11,870 nucleotides of DNA from Propionibacteriaceae bacterium (GTDB taxonomy: Bacteria > Actinomycetota > Actinomycetes > Propionibacteriales > Propionibacteriaceae): the NCBI GenBank assembly GCA_031262845.1, contig JAISGZ010000006.1, positions 1 to 11,870 on the forward strand, read 5' to 3'. The first letter of the stretch is position 1. Each line of letters begins with the position of its first letter. The notes beneath the pieces are model-generated. The model did no database searches, was not told the DNA's origin, and was given only the letters and a program-made list of their open reading frames with translations. The translations under genes and the position numbers were made by a program. Of this stretch, positions 1 through 6,425 are shown piece by piece.

Positions 1-721
1 CGACCGTGTCGGCCCACACCGCTTCTGACTCGTTACCGGCCAGGTATTGATCAAAACCGGCCCAGACGCCGTCAGCGATGACAGTGCCCCACTGGCAGGT
101 GGTTTGGAAGGTTTGATACTTCGACCGCAAACCCGACGGCCACCCACTCAACTCCGCGTCACCACCGCGGGACGCCGACGCGAACGAGCGTAGGTTCTCC
201 GGTAACGCTGACGTCCGACCACTACCACCCGAACCCGTCAACGGTTGACGCTCGCCGGGAGTGACAGCGACCGCGTCGAACGTTGGTGGTGGAGTCACTT
301 CCAGCGGGGGTTTGTCGGCCCAGAGGGCGTCTTTGAGGCTGCGGCCCCAATCCGACAGGGTGTCCCCGAACCCGTCATGGGATTCCAGATCAGCTTTCCG
401 GTCGAGCCAGTCTTTGGCTTCATCACGGCGTTTTTGCTCCGCGCTGGCGGCTTCCGCCAACGTGCGGATGAACGAGGCGACCTGCCGCAACTGAGTCGCC
501 AAATCTGTGATCGCTGATAGTTGGACCGACCCGTTACTGCGGAACAGGTTGGCGTAATAGCCTTCGAAACCGTCCAGGCCGGTGTTCCGCCAGGCTGACC
601 GTGAACCCGTCTGATTCTCCACCGCCGACGCGGCCTGATCACAAGCCGAAGCCAAATCCTCGGCGTCTTCGTGGTTGAACTTGACCGGTTCCGAATTGGC
701 TTGGTAATCCGAGCCTGACAT
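1..721 (-). CDS. ESX/type VII secretion-type large substrate, N-terminal part (runs off left edge)
   Basis: The frame is open from ATG at 721-719 to the window edge: 240 codons, no stop, so the C-terminus is missing. The start is well supported by AAGGAG about 8 nt upstream. Residues 15-110 look like an alpha-helical WXG100/LXG-type module with a WXG-like turn (W44-R-N-T-G). Next come charged helix (EQKRRDEAKDWLDRK, 96-110), a Pro-rich linker (139-161) with a Gly/Ser stretch (162-169), and a second helical segment rich in W and G (173-240). There is no signal peptide. This layout fits long actinobacterial proteins exported by type VII systems, whose unseen C-terminus is often a toxin or enzyme domain. 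That role is inference. The WXG100 gene at 1219-1500 is on the same strand. Family assignment is by pattern only, and the effector type cannot be judged from this window. Confidence 0.75.
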   Translation of the reverse strand, partial: MSGSDYQANSEPVKFNHEDAEDLASACDQAASAVENQTGSRSAWRNTGLDGFEGYYANLFRSNGSVQLSAITDLATQLRQVASFIRTLAEAASAEQKRRDEAKDWLDRKADLESHDGFGDTLSDWGRSLKDALWADKPPLEVTPPPTFDAVAVTPGERQPLTGSGGSGRTSALPENLRSFASASRGGDAELSGWPSGLRSKYQTFQTTCQWGTVIADGVWAGFDQYLAGNESEAVWADTV

Positions 722-1218
722 CAACAACACTCCTTAACGGCGGAACCAGCGACTACAACGGTCACGGTTCGCACCGGGGTTATCTGGCTGCCGGGCGGCC
801 GACCAGACAAAATTGAAAGATAAAGGAAATAGGGAAGGGAGAAAAGAGGCTTAGTCACCATAGCCACACCGCCTGATCGGCGCTTTCGGAGTCCGGAAGG
901 TTAGCCGGTGACGATAACCGTGGCTGACTGATGAGGTAGGTCACGATAAATGAACCTCGCAATCTCGCCGCCACTTGATCGCCGTTGCGTGGTGAGCAGT
1001 TCACATTGAGTAATCCTCAAAGCGAAGACTCAGGGAACGATCAAGAGTCGAATTCGCCCAAACACTTAACATAATCACTTGCCAAAGGCATGTTTCGGGC
1101 GTCAAACCCAAGTGGACCAACGGCGCTGTGAACCAGTCGCGATCACACGCTGACCGACGGGGTTTGCCGAGAAAACCAACAGTCTCCCCGGCCAAAACCC
1201 GATCGGTCTTGGAGTGGG
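722..1218. other. Gene-free interval between the two type VII-related genes
   Basis: About 500 bp with no convincing gene on either strand. The only sizeable frame (1001-1195, minus, 64 codons) has no ribosome site and no recognisable protein character. A purine-rich run lies at about 818-850 (pyrimidine-rich on the gene strand), within the likely leader or promoter of the gene ending at 721. A small inverted repeat, TTGAG-N5-CTCAA, is at 1006-1020. I found no T-tailed hairpin after the WXG100 gene. Confidence 0.5.
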
Positions 1219-1500
1219 CTAGGCGCCGCCGCCAGCCTCAGCGATATTCGTCAACATCTTCGACAACTGATCACTCATCTGATTCAACTGAGCCTGAGCT
1301 TCCTTCAACTCCTTATCAGTCTTCGGCCAAATTTCCTGCTGGAACCGGGTCGGCTCAACACCATCAAAAAACGACTTATCCAACAAAATCGCAGCCTGCT
1401 TATTCAACGCCGAAATCACATTCGTGAAATCACCGGTGATAATCCCTTGCATAGCTCTAATCGCGGCAATCGCTTCCGGGCTAGAAACAGTACGGGCCAT
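1219..1500 (-). CDS. WXG100-family protein (ESAT-6/CFP-10-like), WXG motif changed to FDG
   Basis: A 93-residue all-helical protein, typical of the WXG100 family. Such proteins form four-helix-bundle dimers and are exported by ESX/type VII systems or cap larger substrates. Helix 1 covers about 7-40, a turn with F45-D-G lies at the WXG position, and helix 2 covers about 50-88. The second half (RFQQEIWPKTDKELKEAQ, then QLNQMSDQLSKM, ending NIAEAGGGA) matches the style of WXG100 proteins. The turn Trp is replaced by Phe (FFDG), a conservative change. The start at 1500 has GAGG 8 nt upstream. It lies on the same strand as the large ESX-type protein further left, so they may be partners, but the gap of nearly 500 nt argues against simple translational coupling. 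No ESX ATPase or membrane component is in the window. Confidence 0.8.
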   Translation of the reverse strand: MARTVSSPEAIAAIRAMQGIITGDFTNVISALNKQAAILLDKSFFDGVEPTRFQQEIWPKTDKELKEAQAQLNQMSDQLSKMLTNIAEAGGGA

Positions 1501-2036
1501 GAGAAAAACCTCAAATTCTTAGGTCGAAGGAAACTGGGCGGTCAAGATCATCAGTCACTACCGTTACCAGCAGGTTGCCAGCGACCCTACGACTGATTCA
1601 TGGCCGTAGTCAACTCCATGTTGCTCGACCACAAGCCACCCTTACCACCATAGACAAACCTGAATTTCTCTAACGCTGGCTCTCCCTAACCGTAATAACC
1701 ACCCGGCGGGCATGGAGTCGAGGAATAGTAGTCCGCGGCAGGACCACTGAAGAGCGGTGAAACCAGGCTCGTCTGAAACTAAAGTCGGTTGGCTGCCCGG
1801 TGTCGCCTCAGCGACTTTCGTCGGTGTGGGTCGGCTGACCACGGCCGGGTCTGAGTCTTGGTGATCCTGACAGTGTGGGCGGTGGGGCTGCTGTTGGCGG
1901 CGATCTGGCGAGCGCGCCGTCGCGACGTCTGAGGCAGCCGTTCGGTCAAAGAGACAATCTGCCACTGGCAGAAGTTGCCGCGAACCTCAGCCCTATGGGG
2001 CAGCGGTGCTCTGCGGGATCAGGGATAATCCGCGTT
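1501..2036. other. Intergenic region upstream of WXG100 and YbaK-family genes; possible gene relic
   Basis: The 536 bp between the divergent WXG100 and YbaK-type genes hold no gene I can defend. A minus frame at 1642-1965 (107 codons) is low-complexity and ends in no recognisable domain. On the plus strand, 1855-1932 encodes a hydrophobic stretch followed by ARRRDV and a stop. This looks like the C-terminal anchor of a membrane protein, but it has no start and an in-frame stop just upstream (1852-1854). Confidence 0.4.
2024..2029 (+). promoter_or_regulatory. -10-like hexamer for leaderless start of the YbaK-family gene
   Basis: GATAAT matches TATAAT at five of six positions and ends exactly 7 nt before the GTG at 2037. 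Transcription would then begin at or next to the start codon. No Shine-Dalgarno is visible, which fits leaderless translation, common in actinobacteria. No good -35 is seen. Confidence 0.4.
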
Positions 2037-2597
2037 GTGACTCTCGTAGACCTTGGTATTCCCGGCGTCGTCTCGGCGCTCGACCATCATGACCTGGTCG
2101 CCCCGCCAGTAGCCAGCGCTTTGGCAGCCTGGTTGGCGGCCGACCCGGACGTCGCCCGCATCGGTGTCGTGGCGATCGACCCGGCCATCGCCGACACTGC
2201 CGCCTTCGTCGCCCATTACCAGGTGCCAGCTGACAGCTCGATCAACTGTGTGGTGGTCGAGGGGGTGCGCAACGGTCAGTCACGGGTGATTGCCGCCTGT
2301 ATCCCGGCCGACACCCGGGCCGACGTCAATCAATTGATCCGCAAACGGCTCGATGCTCGCAAATGCTCCTTCATGAAGATGGACGACGCGGTGGCCGGCT
2401 CCGGCATGGAGTACGGCGGTATCACACCGATTGGTCTACCGGCTGACTGGCAGGTATTGATCGACGCCCGGGTGGAGGGTTTGGACGCCGTCATCATTGG
2501 GGCGGGGATCCGGGGGGCCAAGTTGATTGTGCCGGGTGCGCTGCTGGCACGGCTGCCAGGAGCTGAGGTGGTTGAAGGGCTGGGGAAGCCGGCGTAG
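2037..2597 (+). CDS. YbaK/EbsC-family aminoacyl-tRNA deacylase-like protein
   Basis: A 186-residue protein of the YbaK/ProX/EbsC fold. The family removes wrongly attached amino acids from tRNA (for example Cys- or Ala-tRNAPro) in the cytosol. Visible family marks are TRADVNQLIRKRLDARKCSF (93-112), the signature GMEYGGITPIGLP (123-135), VLIDARV (140-146) and the G-x-G-x-R turn (GAGIR, 155-159) with KLIVPGALLARLPGAEVV after it. The region where classic members carry a catalytic Lys reads INCVVVEG (69-76), without Lys. From memory this is normal for an actinobacterial subfamily, so the substrate may differ. GTG at 2037 is preferred because the domain begins just after it and a -10-like box sits 7 nt upstream. 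The frame stays open further upstream (ATG at 1995) without family character. The 3' end overlaps the convergent protease gene by 104 bp. Confidence 0.85.
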   Translation: MTLVDLGIPGVVSALDHHDLVAPPVASALAAWLAADPDVARIGVVAIDPAIADTAAFVAHYQVPADSSINCVVVEGVRNGQSRVIAACIPADTRADVNQLIRKRLDARKCSFMKMDDAVAGSGMEYGGITPIGLPADWQVLIDARVEGLDAVIIGAGIRGAKLIVPGALLARLPGAEVVEGLGKPA

Positions 2598-3864
2598 CGG
2601 TCATCCCGGGCCTAGTGGTCATCCACGGCATGGTGGCTATCTGTGACCCAGTGGCCAATCCAGGCGCGCTGGTGCGAACCGGTCGCCGCCAGCGGACAAG
2701 CAATTCGACGGCGGCGATGGCGAGCACCAGCTGCACTATTTGCAGGAGCACACCTTGCCAGCTGGTGGCCCCGGCGCTGCGGTCAAACATTTCACTGGTG
2801 AGCCCGGTGAAGGGGAGGGACGACATCCCCACCATGTTGTTGGCCAGGTGCAGGGCGATGGCCGCTTCCAAACCGCCGGTGCGCCAGGTCAGCCAACAAG
2901 CGGTCAGGCCGAAGAATGCGTAGAAGACGTTTTGGCCGACGTCCGTTGACAAGTGCAAGCCCATGAAAATCAGGGTCGAGGCGACGGCGCCGATGATCAG
3001 TCCGGTAGAGGGCTTGGCGCCAAAGAACGAGGTGACGCCCCGGAAGACAAGTCCGCGGCAGAGGTATTCCTCGGCAGCGGATTGGAAGGGGACGATGACG
3101 ATGACGGTGATCAGGAGCAGCCAGGTGTCGGGTATTAAGCCGACGGTCTGTTCGCCTGCGATCACCGGGGACCACACCAGGAATCCCACGATGGCAATGC
3201 AGATGACGCCGATGACACCCACCACTGGCCCGAACCAGGCCCAGCGGAAACGGCCGGTGACGCTGCTGAGATAGCCCGGGCGTTGGCGCATGATGAGAAA
3301 AGAGAGCAGGAAACAGACCGGCAACAAGGCTCCCAGGGAAATGAAATTGGCGATGAAGATCTCTTTGCTGGCCATGAGTTGGGCCAGGAAGGCCTGAACG
3401 TCGAATTCCTCCAGACTGTCGGTCGCGCCGAAGAGAGCCTCGACATCCTCGGGGCTGGCGACGAACATGATGCCCATGGCTATCCCCAAGATGACAGAGC
3501 CGAGGATCTGCATGGCAGCGAAGGCCGCGATGACCAGGACGACCGGTTTCCACCCCCGCCAAGCGGGGGTGCGGTAGAACCGGGCATAGTCGGTCTCGGT
3601 CACCGGCAGTGCTGAGGGGGCTGGATAGGGCTGGAAACCAGGCGGTGGTCCACCTGGGTACGGCTGAGGCATTACCGGTTGAGCCACAAACGGTAGTGCC
3701 GCCACCGGCTGTGCTGCTATCGGCGGGGTAGACATCGGCTGGGCTGTCATCGGCGGGGCAGACGTCGGGTGGGCAAACGTCGGGTGGAGAGAGGCGGGCG
3801 GCTGGGCAGGAAGGCCACCGGCTGAAGGTCTGGCTGGAGTTGCCGAGGGGGGTGATTGAGGCAT
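2494..3864 (-). CDS. CPBP-family intramembrane metalloprotease with Pro-rich repeat N-terminus
   Basis: A 456-residue multi-spanning protein of the CPBP (CAAX protease and bacteriocin-processing; Abi) family: membrane glutamate proteases/metalloproteases that cleave substrates within the bilayer. All three motifs are present: EExxxR (EEYLCR, E265-E266-R270), FxxxH (FMGLH, H304) and HxxxN (HLANN, H339-N343). Hydrophobic segments lie near 108-136, 170-192, 211-231, 248-261, 287-303, 313-326 and 371-390. The N-terminal 95 residues are cytosolic-looking and rich in Pro, Ala and Gln, with nine pentapeptide units (27-71). The C-terminal 60 residues after RWRRPVRT are also low-complexity, and the last 34 are encoded antisense to the YbaK-family gene. 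No Shine-Dalgarno precedes the ATG; CACAAT lies 6 nt upstream. The substrate is unknown. Confidence 0.88.
   Translation of the reverse strand: MPQSPPSATPARPSAGGLPAQPPASLHPTFAHPTSAPPMTAQPMSTPPIAAQPVAALPFVAQPVMPQPYPGGPPPGFQPYPAPSALPVTETDYARFYRTPAWRGWKPVVLVIAAFAAMQILGSVILGIAMGIMFVASPEDVEALFGATDSLEEFDVQAFLAQLMASKEIFIANFISLGALLPVCFLLSFLIMRQRPGYLSSVTGRFRWAWFGPVVGVIGVICIAIVGFLVWSPVIAGEQTVGLIPDTWLLLITVIVIVPFQSAAEEYLCRGLVFRGVTSFFGAKPSTGLIIGAVASTLIFMGLHLSTDVGQNVFYAFFGLTACWLTWRTGGLEAAIALHLANNMVGMSSLPFTGLTSEMFDRSAGATSWQGVLLQIVQLVLAIAAVELLVRWRRPVRTSAPGLATGSQIATMPWMTTRPGMTATPASPALQPPQLLAAVPAAHPAQSTWPPGSPPQ
3652..3786 (-). repeat. 15-bp tandem repeats encoding xPxxA pentapeptides
   Basis: Nine consecutive 15-bp units encode residues 27-71 of the CPBP protease: HPTFA, HPTSA, PPMTA, QPMST, PPIAA, QPVAA, LPFVA, QPVMP, QPYPG. 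Pro at position 2 is invariant and Ala at position 5 is frequent. At DNA level the start of the array is nearly identical between units (repeated ACGTCGGGTGG near 3768-3786), which suggests recent slippage or unequal exchange. Confidence 0.75.
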
Positions 3865-3899
3865 GAAGAAATTGTGACATAGGTTTCACTAGGAACCCT

Positions 3900-3920
3900 G
3901 TTTCATCGCGATGGCGAAAC
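3900..3920. promoter_or_regulatory. Palindrome in divergent promoter region, possible operator
   Basis: Outer arms GTTTC (3900-3904) and GAAAC (3916-3920) surround a perfect 10-bp palindrome CATCGCGATG (3904-3913). Two further GTTTCACT copies lie at 3883-3890 and 4005-4012. The site lies 36 bp upstream of the protease start and about 150 bp upstream of the lipoprotein-like gene. The regulator is unknown. Confidence 0.4.
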
Positions 3921-3938
3921 TGGTGAGAACCCAGGGGT

Positions 3939-3947
3939 TGTGGATAA
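3939..3947 (-). promoter_or_regulatory. Perfect consensus DnaA box (single)
   Basis: TGTGGATAA on the plus strand is the exact complement of the DnaA consensus TTATCCACA. It lies in the divergent intergenic region, where DnaA binding could influence either gene. No second box was found nearby, so this is not an origin. Confidence 0.4.
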
Positions 3948-4066
3948 GTAATTTGGTGGTGGGCGGGATGTTTGGTTTACTGGCTGACGAGCCCGATTGA
4001 GCGAGTTTCACTGTCCGGAATTCGTCTGACTGGGTTTGGTCCGCGTGATCTGTTTTATCCCTCCAC

Positions 4067-4906
4067 ATGAGAACAGTTGAGACTATGTTCCCTCCATCGG
4101 CCTTCGGCCATCACACCAACCATCAATCCCAGTCCTCGCTTCAGACATCGCCCGCCAGTGACCGCGTCGTTTTCGGACGCAGGAAACGGACCGACGGCGG
4201 CCGCTTCATCCCTCAGGTCGAGGCGTCGCCCGCAGGCGCGGAGCTCGGTTCTGTCAAGGTTCAGCCCCATCGAGCTGAAGTCAGCGTCGCGCGTAGACGC
4301 AAGTCCCGATTGTGGGCCTGGCCTTTGTTGTTACTGCTGGGGTCTGTGGCGACCGGAGGACTGGCGGGGTGTTCGGATTCGACGCCTGAACCGGTGTCGT
4401 CGAGTGTGATGCCCATTGCGGCCTCAACGCCAACCCCTACGCCGACACCAACGCCGAGTATGCCGGTGCGGGTGGCAGATGATCCGACGTGGACGGCTAA
4501 CCAAGTGGCGGCGGTTCACGCGGTGGATGCTTACTACGAGGTCGAGAGCACGATTTGGAAAGACCCGGCGAACGCTGATCTGTTGTTGTTGCCATCGGTG
4601 GTGACGGATCCTCAATACACGAAAGACCTCGATGCCTTCTTATGGATGGCCAGTGTTGACCGCCGGATAACAGGGACGGTTATCCCGGTAGCTCGGACGG
4701 TCAGTCCAGAGACGGTTGTTTCTGGGCGGCCTGAGATAACAGTCTGGCAGTGCCAAGAAGACGAGCCAGGTGGCGAAGTGATTGAAAAAGGAGCCACGTT
4801 GCCGGCGGGGAATCCTCGGGTCGAATACATGTTCGCGGTGCAGTGGGTTGAAGAAGATCAAAGATGGCTTGTCGCGCATCAGGAGAGAACAAAGGATATT
4901 TGTTAA
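4067..4906 (+). CDS. Membrane-anchored lipoprotein-like protein with TP-repeat linker and NTF2-like C-terminus
   Basis: A 279-residue protein I cannot assign to a named family. A hydrophobic stretch (83-101, preceded by ARRRKSR) ends in a lipobox-like LAGC (C102), followed by a Ser/Pro region and a five-fold Thr-Pro repeat (121-130). The outer domain (about 140-279) has an amphipathic start (ANQVAAVHAVDAYYEVES), strands and Trp/aromatic residues (EYMFAVQWVEEDQRWLVAHQ) suggesting an SnoaL/NTF2-like fold, seen in many actinobacterial surface lipoproteins. Oddly, the signal segment follows about 80 polar residues. There is no ATG or GTG in frame between 4088 and the hydrophobic core (only TTG at about 4312), so the first ATG is used although no Shine-Dalgarno precedes it. 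A TTTTAT hexamer lies 8 nt upstream. The next gene starts 2 nt after its stop, so the two form an operon. Confidence 0.7.
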   Translation: MRTVETMFPPSAFGHHTNHQSQSSLQTSPASDRVVFGRRKRTDGGRFIPQVEASPAGAELGSVKVQPHRAEVSVARRRKSRLWAWPLLLLLGSVATGGLAGCSDSTPEPVSSSVMPIAASTPTPTPTPTPSMPVRVADDPTWTANQVAAVHAVDAYYEVESTIWKDPANADLLLLPSVVTDPQYTKDLDAFLWMASVDRRITGTVIPVARTVSPETVVSGRPEITVWQCQEDEPGGEVIEKGATLPAGNPRVEYMFAVQWVEEDQRWLVAHQERTKDIC

Positions 4907-4908
4907 TC

Positions 4909-5814
4909 ATGAAGCCGCACAGTCTCATCCGAAAAGGACTCCTTGGGATTGTCTTCGCAATCCCCATCATGCTGATCATCGCGCCTACCGCATTTTCCGA
5001 TTACGGCACCCAACCGTTTCGGGTAGAGGTGACTGTTCCTGGTTCTGGCCAGGGAAATGAAGGCCAGCAGGCAGGTTCGTCTGGCGGTTGTGTTGCTGGT
5101 GATGGTTCTTCGATTCCGTGTACCGATCAGCTCGGTGGGAGTTGGAATGGCAATTGTTACGAGAGCTTGCTGGCCGACAGCATTGACGATCCGATGGGGT
5201 GGTATCAGCAGCAGCTGAATCATGTTCGCAAGAGTGAAGGTGTCCTGTTGCGCTGTGTCCCCTTAGGTGGTGGTGTGGCGTCGTTGTTATGGCGAGCGAC
5301 AGCGGAACCACCACCATCGACCCAAGAGCTAACAGAAGCCGCCCGACTAGTCGTCGAAGGCACGATCACCGCTCCAGAAATCGGGATTTACCCCGATGAT
5401 CTGCTGGAAGTCGACCCTGAGAATTGGGGGATTGTTGGTTTCCCGACTTGGTTCTGGGCCAAAAACCCCAGCCCTGACTACACAACCGAGAAAGTCCAAA
5501 CCACCAGCGTCCGTGGTCACACGCTGCGGGTGACGGCGAAGTTTAATTACAGTCACTGGGACCCCGGCGACGGCGGCCGAGCGATTACCTGCGATCTGGG
5601 GACGGAAGCGATTGGCGTAGACAGTCCCCAACGCTCCCCATCAGGCTGTGATCACATCTACACCAAGGTTGGTGTGTATACAGTCACGGCGACTTGGTAT
5701 TTCACGGTCGACTGGTCCGGCGCTGGCCAGGAAGGCTTCTTCGACGTCTCGGTTGACCGAACCGGTACCTATCGGGTCGAAGAAGTCCACATTGTCAACG
5801 TCCCACCACGGTAA
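4909..5814 (+). CDS. Secreted protein with PKD-like domain, unknown function
   Basis: A 301-residue exported protein. A Sec signal peptide is clear: basic start (KPHSLIRKG), hydrophobic core (11-25), probable cleavage near TAFS-D (30/31). The mature protein opens with a Gly/Ser/Gln-rich stretch (44-60), then a cysteine-containing domain (Cys 61, 71, 83, 116). Residues 195-300 resemble a PKD-type beta-sandwich: LRVTAKFNYSHWDPGDGG, then CDHIYTKVGVYTVTATWYF, where the YT-x-x-G-x-YTVT pattern is the usual PKD signature. Cys 228 and 247 may form a disulfide. No enzyme motif is seen. An AAAGGA lies 12 nt before the ATG. The 2-nt distance from the preceding lipoprotein-like gene suggests co-translation and possibly a joint cell-surface role. 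Such pairs are often seen in actinobacteria, but the function is unknown. Confidence 0.75.
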   Translation: MKPHSLIRKGLLGIVFAIPIMLIIAPTAFSDYGTQPFRVEVTVPGSGQGNEGQQAGSSGGCVAGDGSSIPCTDQLGGSWNGNCYESLLADSIDDPMGWYQQQLNHVRKSEGVLLRCVPLGGGVASLLWRATAEPPPSTQELTEAARLVVEGTITAPEIGIYPDDLLEVDPENWGIVGFPTWFWAKNPSPDYTTEKVQTTSVRGHTLRVTAKFNYSHWDPGDGGRAITCDLGTEAIGVDSPQRSPSGCDHIYTKVGVYTVTATWYFTVDWSGAGQEGFFDVSVDRTGTYRVEEVHIVNVPPR

Positions 5815-5884
5815 AGACCCCAAATTACGTGATGAAACTCGAGCGACCTCCGTATCACCGGTCGTGAAGGTAAGGATGGCTTCG

Positions 5885-6304
5885 ATGAGCTACCCGGCTG
5901 TTGTCACACGAGAAGGTTCGGAATGGCTGGGAGAAGTTCCCGGCTTGCCGGGTGCTCATACTTCGGCGAGAACGTTGGCTGGTCTTGACCGAGGAATGCG
6001 TGAAGTCGTTGTTTTGTCTGCTGACCTTACCGACGCGGCTTTGTCGGAGATTGAGTTCGACTGGGATTTCAGTGCTGTCGATGAGACCGCAGTTAAGGCA
6101 GCCCGGATCGCCCCTAAGTGCCGTGATATCGCCGAACTTGAAGAGATCAGCGCCGAGGAGACAGCTGCCGCTGCTCGGGAACTGAAAAGTCATGATTGGT
6201 CAGGGCGTGATTTGGCTGGAGCGTTGCCGAAACCGGATCGGCCAGTCACATTAGACGAAATGGACAAGGCCATCGCGGCTGCCGCCGCTGGGACTGATGA
6301 GTGA
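5885..6304 (+). CDS. HicB-like antitoxin, apparently with an antitoxin-type tail
   Basis: A 139-residue protein. Residues 1-48 match the HicB-like fold (MSYPAVVTREGSEWLGEVP, then GAHTSARTLAGLDRGMRE), the antitoxin domain of type II toxin-antitoxin systems, a small beta-alpha partly-degraded RNase H-like fold. Residues 89-113 (SAEETAAAARELKSHDWSGRDLAGAL) look like the start of a helix-turn-helix found in many actinobacterial HicB-type proteins, but the recognition helix is missing. Instead the chain ends in PKPDRPVTLDEMDKAIAAAAAG (115-136), which resembles the toxin-binding tails of VapB/MazE/Phd antitoxins. ATG 5885 has AAGGA 8 nt upstream. ATG 5876 with GAAGG 5 nt upstream would add three residues. 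A 70-nt gap separates it from the PKD gene. No toxin follows, so it may be an orphan antitoxin or a DNA-binding remnant. Confidence 0.75.
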   Translation: MSYPAVVTREGSEWLGEVPGLPGAHTSARTLAGLDRGMREVVVLSADLTDAALSEIEFDWDFSAVDETAVKAARIAPKCRDIAELEEISAEETAAAARELKSHDWSGRDLAGALPKPDRPVTLDEMDKAIAAAAAGTDE

Positions 6305-6407
6305 TCGGGTTGGAAGCCAGGGAGATAGCGCGTTGGCGCAAAGATGAATAAGCGTGGACCAAGGCGCTGGTAAGCAACCGCTATTTTACGGGATGCGCGC
6401 TCGAACT

Positions 6408-6415
6408 AGGAGGGG
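6408..6415 (+). promoter_or_regulatory. Strong Shine-Dalgarno for second HicB-like gene
   Basis: AGGAGGGG lies 6 nt (from AGGAGG) before an in-frame GTG at 6420 and 12 nt before the ATG at 6426. The spacing favours GTG, while the family's usual MTY start favours ATG. The difference is two residues. Confidence 0.5.
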
Positions 6416-6425
6416 ACTGGTGGAA

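Noticed and set aside
1001..1195. 64-codon minus-strand frame as a gene
   Set aside because: It has no ribosome site, an irregular composition and no recognisable features.
1642..1965. 107-codon minus-strand frame as a gene
   Set aside because: It is low-complexity, has no ribosome site, resembles no domain and overlaps the region of the opposite-strand tail.
1875..2036. Upstream extension of the YbaK-family gene
   Set aside because: The extra residues have no family character and the GTG at 2037 has a -10-like box at leaderless spacing.
2792..3889. Long minus-strand frame overlapping the CPBP protease
   Set aside because: It is the shifted shadow of the protease gene: rich in Arg, Pro and His, and without membrane or family motifs.
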